Shown one piece after another: positions 59,095 to 64,000 of a stretch of DNA of 64,000 nt; position 1 is the first letter of the stretch; each line of letters begins with the position of its first letter. The position numbers and the translations under genes were made by a program. The notes beneath the pieces were generated by a model. The model was not told the DNA's origin, searched no databases, and saw nothing but the letters and a program-made list of their open reading frames with translations. The stretch comes from Ruminococcaceae bacterium UBA7217 (lineage in GTDB: Bacteria; Bacillota; Clostridia; Oscillospirales; Acutalibacteraceae): contig DKTZ01000007.1 in assembly GCA_002490425.1 (NCBI GenBank), positions 83,243 through 147,242 on the forward strand, written 5' to 3'.

Positions 59095-60444
59095 ATGCTT
59101 AAAAATAAGCTTGAAAAATTAAATCAAAAGAGCATTCTTGCCTCGCTTATTTTTCTTGCCGTTCCCACGGTTATAGAGGAGATAATGTCAACGCTTTTGC
59201 AGTACGTTGACACGGCAATGGTGGGCAATTTAGGTGAAAAGGCGACAGCCTCGGTCAGCGTTACAACCACAATAAACTGGCTTGTGGGCGGAATTTTTTC
59301 AGCCCTCGGCGTTGCCGCCGTTGCAATGATTTCGGAGGCAGTCGGCAGAAAAGACCGAAATGACGCACAAAAAATTTCATCGCAGATTTTTCTTTTGACG
59401 GTTATCACAGGCGTTTTGACGGGAATACTCTGCATTGCTCTTTCACCTGCAATCCCTGTGCTTATGGGCGCGGAGCGTGATATTCAAAAAACTGCATCGC
59501 TTTATTTCGCAGTTATCTCAATTCCGATGATTTTCAGAGCGGTAAATACCGTTATGGCGGCGTGTTTGCGTGCTACAAAAAACACGAAAACGCCAATGCT
59601 CATTACCCTGTTTGAAAATCTGCTTAACATTATTTTGAACTATTTGTTTATCTATGTGTTCAAAATGGGCGTTGTCGGTGCAGGTGTAGGCTCTGCAATT
59701 TCGTTCACTGTAACGGGAATTTTGATGTTCTGTGAATACAGAAAGAGCGACTGGCTGAAATTCGGCAGGGATATGGCAAAAACCGACAAAATCCTTATGA
59801 AGAAAATTCTCAAGACAGCTTACCCCGTGTTTCTGACGCATTCCGTTAACTGTATGGGCTATGTTGTGTTTGCGGCGCTTGTGTCCTCAATGGGCACAAC
59901 GGTGTTTGCGGCACACTCAATTGCCGTGAGCGCCGAGCAGATATTTTACATTGCGGGTTACGGCTTCCGCTCAGCTACATCAACAATGATTGGCATTTCA
60001 ATAGGCGAACAAAATGAAAACAAGTTCAAAAAAGTACAGAAAAGCAGTATTCTGATAACAGTGTTTATGATGTTTTTGAGCGGAACGGCGCTTTATTTTA
60101 CAGCATTTCCATTAATGGACATCTTCACGAACAGTCAAAATGTAGTGAATTTAGGCGCAAAGATGCTCCGCCTTGTAGCATTCTCCGAGCCGTTTTTCGG
60201 GCTGATGATAGTTCTTGAGGGCATTTATTACGGATTGGGCAAAACCAAATATGTTTTTGTATCTGAGTCCGTCAGTATGTGGTGCGTGAGAATTTTATTC
60301 ACTTTTTTGTGCCTTAAAGTATGGCATCTGGATTTAACGGCGGTTTGGCTCTGTATGATTGCAGATAATATTTTCAAGGCAATTCTTTTGTCCGTCCCGT
60401 TTATTGCAGGCAGAGTGCGTTTTCCGCATAACGAACATCAATAA
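59095..60444 (+). CDS. MATE-family multidrug efflux transporter
   Basis: A 449-residue protein with twelve hydrophobic segments and typical MATE features: VPTVIEEIMSTLLQYVDTAMVGNLG near the N terminus, and AHSIAVSAEQIFYIAGYGFRSATSTMIG in the second half. Na+/H+ driven export of small cations or drugs. ATG 59095 follows GGCAGGAG. Intact, unlike the fragment at 29631. Confidence 0.92.
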   Translation: MLKNKLEKLNQKSILASLIFLAVPTVIEEIMSTLLQYVDTAMVGNLGEKATASVSVTTTINWLVGGIFSALGVAAVAMISEAVGRKDRNDAQKISSQIFLLTVITGVLTGILCIALSPAIPVLMGAERDIQKTASLYFAVISIPMIFRAVNTVMAACLRATKNTKTPMLITLFENLLNIILNYLFIYVFKMGVVGAGVGSAISFTVTGILMFCEYRKSDWLKFGRDMAKTDKILMKKILKTAYPVFLTHSVNCMGYVVFAALVSSMGTTVFAAHSIAVSAEQIFYIAGYGFRSATSTMIGISIGEQNENKFKKVQKSSILITVFMMFLSGTALYFTAFPLMDIFTNSQNVVNLGAKMLRLVAFSEPFFGLMIVLEGIYYGLGKTKYVFVSESVSMWCVRILFTFLCLKVWHLDLTAVWLCMIADNIFKAILLSVPFIAGRVRFPHNEHQ

Positions 60445-60463
60445 GAATAAATTAAAATACACC

Positions 60464-60575
60464 TTGTAGGGACAGCCGACCCGGCTGTCCGTTTTTGTAA
60501 GGGACGATGCCTATGTCCTAAATCGCACATTGCGCCGAGGTCATCGCACCCTACAAGGTAATATTAAATGTAATT
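60464..60575. repeat. GTAGGG-type repeats
   Basis: GTAGGGACAGCCGACCCGGCTGTCC (about 60467-60491), a GTAAGGGACGATG...fragment and a closing ATCGCACCCTACAAGG (about 60543-60560), apparently two members nested or fused. Confidence 0.65.
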
Positions 60576-60737
60576 TTTATTTTTTGTCACGCTCTAAAAT
60601 AATTAGAACCGCACAGAAAATGCGTATATTTTATCTCAAAATCAAAGTTCTACTTTAATTAGAGCAGAAAAAATCGACGACATATTGATTATTTTTTTGA
60701 CGGTTGATATAATTACGGTAACGAAAGGGGTTTGAAA

Positions 60738-62363
60738 ATGGAAAAATACGATTTCGGCAATAAGCTTTACGAATACCGCACGCAAAAGGGTCTTACGCAG
60801 AAAGAACTGGGCAAGCTTTTAGGTGTAACGGATAAGGCTGTTTCAAAATGGGAAACGGGCGAGTCCAAGCCAAGACTTGACAAAATGACTCAGATAACCG
60901 AGCTTTTTGACACGAGCATTGACCGAATGCTCGGGGGCGAAGCACAGGAGGTCGGCGAACCGTTAAAGCCCTATAAAACAATATTTGATTCAACTTTGAA
61001 AAAATATGATAAATATTACAAAACGGCAAGAATTTGGACTTATATTTTTGCGGTTGTTTATTTCGTGTTTTCCTTAATACAAAAAGTCGGCACGCTTTTG
61101 AGCGGCACAATTGCTTTGAATACCGTAAGCTCGCTTATTGAAATAACAGTTTTAACTGCCGCCGTGCTCATTTTCACATTAAAATTCAAGTCGAAATTCG
61201 GCGAATGTGAAAATAAAGATATGAATATTTTTGCCGTGTTTCTTTCGTTGCTGTATTTTGCATCAGGTGCAGTTTGGGTAATTTCGGCCGTGAAGACAGG
61301 CAGACTGACGGGCGAATATGACGAGGGTGGTATTGTTATTATTTGCGTTCAGGCTGTTATTTTAGCAGTAGCTTTGATAATTTCGGTTATAAAAAAGAAA
61401 TACAGCGTTTTTGCAGGCTTGCTTGTCGGATTTTCACTTTTCAATATATTTGGCTTTGATTCACTTTATTATTTGGTAATCTGCGCGGTCGCTTGTCAGT
61501 TTATATGCTATATTAAAAAAAGACATTGGCTCGTTTTAGCGCAAAAGGCAGATGTTGATATGAGAAAAACAAACGAAAGCCAAAAGATTGCCAATGTTTT
61601 CACGGCAATAATTGCGGTAATAACTATGTTCAGCATTATAATATCGTCGTTTTCGCCGTACATTATTTATAAAATTTGCCTAAAAAAATACGGCCCGACG
61701 CACCTTCACAACGAAGTAATTGATTTTGATTATACCGCAGAGTTCACAGGAAATTTTACGGAAATAGAATTAGGAGATGCAAAGCTAAAAATTCCGCAAG
61801 GCTTCGAAAAGATTAGTGAATATGAAGAAAGTGTGGCTTATAAAAATGCTCAAGGTAATATAATTCAGGTACACTATTTTCCGAAAGAAGAATATGATAG
61901 TTCTTTAAATGATTCTGATGTTGAAACTTTAGACAGTGATAAATTAAAAGAAGACCGTGCAGTAACAAAATTAGCGAATTCCATTTATCAAAAATATTAC
62001 GGAGTATCATTGGATTCGATGTACGGAGTTTTATATGTCGATTATTTTGTGGATTTGGAAGATGTTAAATTTTATGAATCTGAAAAAGCAACGTTGATGA
62101 TAGGTACTATATTTACAAAAATTGTTGCTGATAATGATGCACTTATGTCCGTGTCAAAATTTGATAACGGAATGTATACAGGTTTAATCAGCGGGCGTGT
62201 TATGCCGTTTGGTGAACAGCAAAATGTCTTTTGGATGGCTGATGCGTGGCATTCCAACGATTTGACCGGGTCATATTATTCAGTTAGTTATATGGCTAAA
62301 AACACATCGGATATAAAAGACAGCCAAATGATTTTCCAAATCGTAAATTCACTTGAATTTTGA
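60738..62363 (+). CDS. HTH-membrane protein with C-terminal extracytoplasmic domain
   Basis: A 541-residue protein with an N-terminal XRE helix-turn-helix (residues 10-60: KLYEYRTQKGLTQKELGKLLGVTDKAVSKWETGESKPR). Several membrane helices (about 100-315) follow, then an outer domain (about 330-541) with a fold I do not recognise. It looks like a one-component membrane regulator that senses outside and binds DNA inside. ATG 60738 has AAAGGGG. A promoter (TTGATT, 17 bp, TATAAT) lies directly upstream. Confidence 0.82.
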   Translation: MEKYDFGNKLYEYRTQKGLTQKELGKLLGVTDKAVSKWETGESKPRLDKMTQITELFDTSIDRMLGGEAQEVGEPLKPYKTIFDSTLKKYDKYYKTARIWTYIFAVVYFVFSLIQKVGTLLSGTIALNTVSSLIEITVLTAAVLIFTLKFKSKFGECENKDMNIFAVFLSLLYFASGAVWVISAVKTGRLTGEYDEGGIVIICVQAVILAVALIISVIKKKYSVFAGLLVGFSLFNIFGFDSLYYLVICAVACQFICYIKKRHWLVLAQKADVDMRKTNESQKIANVFTAIIAVITMFSIIISSFSPYIIYKICLKKYGPTHLHNEVIDFDYTAEFTGNFTEIELGDAKLKIPQGFEKISEYEESVAYKNAQGNIIQVHYFPKEEYDSSLNDSDVETLDSDKLKEDRAVTKLANSIYQKYYGVSLDSMYGVLYVDYFVDLEDVKFYESEKATLMIGTIFTKIVADNDALMSVSKFDNGMYTGLISGRVMPFGEQQNVFWMADAWHSNDLTGSYYSVSYMAKNTSDIKDSQMIFQIVNSLEF

Positions 62364-62388
62364 CGGCTTTATATTAAATATTAAAAAG

Positions 62389-62420
62389 CAAAAGCTATCC
62401 TGCAACGGGATAGCTTTTGT
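62389..62420. terminator. Terminator between convergent genes
   Basis: CAAAAGCTATCC and GGATAGCTTTTG form a 12-bp stem, usable in both directions. Confidence 0.82.
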
Positions 62421-62436
62421 CAATATAGTTTGTAAT

Positions 62437-62802
62437 TCAGTTTTGATTTGTAATTTCTGCTTGCATTTTCTTGCTCAGGCTCTTTAAAACAAGCATATAT
62501 GCTTTGCCAAGCAAATCACGAAGCACTTCGTCGGGTACTGCGCCGTCAGGTTTAACGGAAATCCAATGGGTTTTGTTCATATAATACCCCGGAATAATGT
62601 CCTCATATTCTTTTCTGAGGATTTCACTTTCAAGGGGATCGCATTTCAGCGTAATGTAATACGGCTCTTTGTCGTCGTTAAGGCAGATTGCGGCAAACAT
62701 TTTACCGCCGATGTGGTAACGAATCCAGTTCCACTCAAGCTTGTGGTCTTTTGTCACTCCTGTTTTTGACATTAAATTTTCATCAATCCAATTATAACGC
62801 AT
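62437..62802 (-). CDS. MmcQ/YjbR-family DNA-binding-like protein
   Basis: A 121-residue protein of the MmcQ/YjbR double-wing fold: WNWIRYHIGGKMFAAICLND, ITLKCDPLESEILRKEYEDIIPGYYMNKTHWISV and DEVLRDLLGKAYMLVLKSLSKK. Proposed DNA-binding but without a known role. Transcribed alone with a weak AGGTG before the ATG. Confidence 0.87.
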   Translation of the reverse strand: MRYNWIDENLMSKTGVTKDHKLEWNWIRYHIGGKMFAAICLNDDKEPYYITLKCDPLESEILRKEYEDIIPGYYMNKTHWISVKPDGAVPDEVLRDLLGKAYMLVLKSLSKKMQAEITNQN

Positions 62803-63335
62803 ATAATTTCACCTTTATTTCACAATTTTCTTGCGCAGCAGCGCAAGAGGCGGCGAAGCCGTAAGGGCGACAGCCCGAATTGATGAAACAATGTTCTCCG
62901 AAACATAGAAATCTATGATTTCGTTTATGTTTCGTGAGGTTATTATTTCATAAGACTTTTTAAATTATCAATCCGTTCGGGGTTTTCACGGGACGCCCAC
63001 CCGTTCAATTTGTTGTTCCTATTGTATCATTTGAGGCGAAATATTGTCAAGCAGGAACAGAACTTACCATACAGGATAATTGTATCAGCGGGTTGTTTTC
63101 AAAAAAGGTCGCACTGCAACACCTCATCCACCGCCAAGGAGAAACAAGCAAGTAGGGACAGGTCTCTGTGCCTGTCCGTTATTGATTTAATTATGTGAAT
63201 ACCATCTTGGGACGCTGAGGTCGGCGTACCCTACAAGGTTAAATGTATATCAATTTATCAGTATGGGCAGGTTACTCAAATTTGAACAAAATAAGGGGGA
63301 TGGCGTGGAAACCATCCCCTACAAAATCAATCTTA
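62803..63335. repeat. 530-bp gene-free region with repeats and palindromes
   Basis: Contents: hairpin CTTGCGC/GCGCAAG (62830-62847), CGAAACATA...TATGTTTCG (62899-62944), a type-B fragment (63119-63139), GTAGGGACAGG...CCTGTCC (about 63152-63178), a fragment GCGTACCCTACAAGG (about 63222-63236) and GGGGGATGGCGTGGAAACC...CCCCTAC (about 63295-63321). No protein-coding signal. Confidence 0.65.
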
Positions 63336-63800
63336 TTATTTAATAATTCCGCCGTGGCATTTTAAAACATAAATCTTTTCGTTATTGTAATAAATCGTTT
63401 CTATTCCGTCAAAGCAGTCTAAATCTCCGTTAACCTCAAAGGTGTAGCGGTATTCGTTGTTAACAAATTCTTTCGGACCTCGTACGGGGATAGTGTCATC
63501 TTCTCCTACTTTCATCAATGCAGGCCGAAGAGCGTTATCCAGTACATCTTCAGTTAAATTTTCATTTAATGTTACGCCGTAATAATTCATTCCCCAAACA
63601 GGTGAATTTTCGGAATTATAAACAACTTCTTCACCGATAAACTTTGTTCCGCCGAAATATGTGTCGTGATATGTTAATTTACCGTTGCTGTATTCATAGT
63701 CAAATGAACCGAGCCGTGAAGACGGTGATTTTTTTATATTCTTATTTGCATAGGTTTGCTTTTTGGCTTCTGCTAAAAAAGAGAATAATTCGTTTTTCAT
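63336..63800 (-). CDS. DUF5680-like protein
   Basis: A 154-residue soluble protein containing LTYHDTYFGGTKFIGEEVVY and SPVWGMNYYGVT, the core of DUF5680, a domain often fused to HTH regulators; no HTH is present here. ATG 63800 has AAAGG; the ATG at 63830 is an alternative. Transcribed alone. Confidence 0.82.
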   Translation of the reverse strand: MKNELFSFLAEAKKQTYANKNIKKSPSSRLGSFDYEYSNGKLTYHDTYFGGTKFIGEEVVYNSENSPVWGMNYYGVTLNENLTEDVLDNALRPALMKVGEDDTIPVRGPKEFVNNEYRYTFEVNGDLDCFDGIETIYYNNEKIYVLKCHGGIIK

Positions 63801-63904
63801 TGTAGATACCTTTGTAATTGTTTTTATCATTTTAACTGTTACTTATTACTTCCAAAAATCGACTTTTATTCAGTGAAGAGTGAAAAGTGAATAGTGAAAA
63901 AGTA

Positions 63905-63940
63905 AAATCGACATCTTTCTAAATAGAAAAATGTCGATTT
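63905..63940 (-). terminator. Terminator of tRNA-Glu
   Basis: On the minus strand AAAATCGACAT and ATGTCGATTTT pair with inner TTTCTA/TAGAAA, followed by a T-rich tract; lies directly after the tRNA. Confidence 0.8.
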
Positions 63941-63941
63941 T

Positions 63942-64000
63942 TGGTGACCCGGACGAGAATCGAACTCGTGTTACCGCCGTGAAAGGGCGGTGTCTTAACC
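63942..64000 (-). tRNA. tRNA-Glu(UUC), 5' part beyond the window
   Basis: The visible 59 nt contain the anticodon arm CCGCC-CTTTCAC-GGCGG (anticodon TTC), T arm ACGAG-TTCGATT-CTCGT, the 3' acceptor strand and encoded CCA. The 5' acceptor and D arm lie beyond base 64000. Confidence 0.9.

Noticed and set aside
63880..63905. GTGAA-type short tandem repeat before the tRNA-Glu terminator
   Set aside because: Only three imperfect units and no clear function.
1..64000. rRNA operon, origin of replication, complete transposase or CRISPR-Cas locus
   Set aside because: I searched by eye for the usual motifs and repeats and saw none.

Overview
The window is a chromosomal segment of a low-GC, gut-type Clostridia member, probably Oscillospiraceae/Ruminococcaceae. 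Supporting signs are clostridial gene content, a SpoVT spore regulator, BspA-like leucine-rich-repeat surface proteins (one with a dockerin-like tail), CCA-encoded tRNAs, SigA-type promoters with 17-bp spacers, and Gram-positive ribosome-binding sites with some TTG/GTG starts. There is no rRNA, no CRISPR array and no complete insertion sequence.

Layout. 1-1650: nusA (cut by the edge), rimP and a small upstream gene, minus strand. 1850-2850: a sorted surface protein. 3050-5250: a compact lysis cassette (sigma-region-4-like regulator, small helical protein, GH25 endolysin, XhlA-like protein, holin) behind a SigA promoter, a perfect Gram-positive LexA/DinR box and a leader terminator. 5450-6350: LRR protein with dockerin. 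6425-9800: PlsC, a VanY-type carboxypeptidase and two uncharacterised proteins. 9990-17040: three short-chain dehydrogenase family proteins, a CmpB-like membrane protein, and a small XRE regulator divergent from a lipoprotein. 17720-20050: a paralogous XRE regulator divergent from a second LRR protein, followed by a 39-residue peptide gene. In both XRE modules the promoter carries three copies of a module-specific palindrome.

21170-30660 is a roughly 9.4-kb island that splits a tRNA-Pro(UGG) gene exactly in its anticodon loop. The two halves rebuild a 76-nt tRNA, and a complete second tRNA-Pro(UGG) lies inside the island. Cargo: an HTH-ADP-ribosyltransferase-like toxin candidate with a partner, a methyltransferase-like protein, an SF2 helicase with a putative GIY-YIG-like N terminus, two small proteins (one frameshifted) and a 529-residue membrane-anchored orphan. 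I regard this as a candidate uncharacterised defence operon. Decayed mobile-element genes (integrase tail, MATE fragment) sit at its right end.

31000-36400: a PASTA pseudokinase and an overlapping operon of two flavoproteins, an MntR/DtxR-like regulator and an XRE regulator. 36500-40620: GH31 glycosidase, PAS protein, hydrolase, and a His-rich plus CooT-like nickel-binding pair. 40700-41480: a deletion junction joining an ECF sigma N terminus to a surface-protein C terminus. 41700-50030: YczE-like permease, DUF1015, VanZ-like, a peptide-type binding lipoprotein, RmuC, GH3. 50100-55025: GH43-like, then a GntR/ABC operon led by a 26-residue peptide. 55330-64000: flavin reductase-like, XRE, nth, membrane proteins, MATE, an HTH-membrane protein, a YjbR-like protein, a DUF5680-like protein and a partial tRNA-Glu.

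Many intergenic gaps hold short palindromes of a GTAGGG...CCCTAC type, whose inner arms vary but stay self-complementary, plus longer mosaic repeats. Genes act mostly in glycan use (GH31, GH3, GH43, LRR/dockerin), envelope biology (PlsC, VanY, VanZ-like, PASTA), regulation, and accessory defence/lysis.
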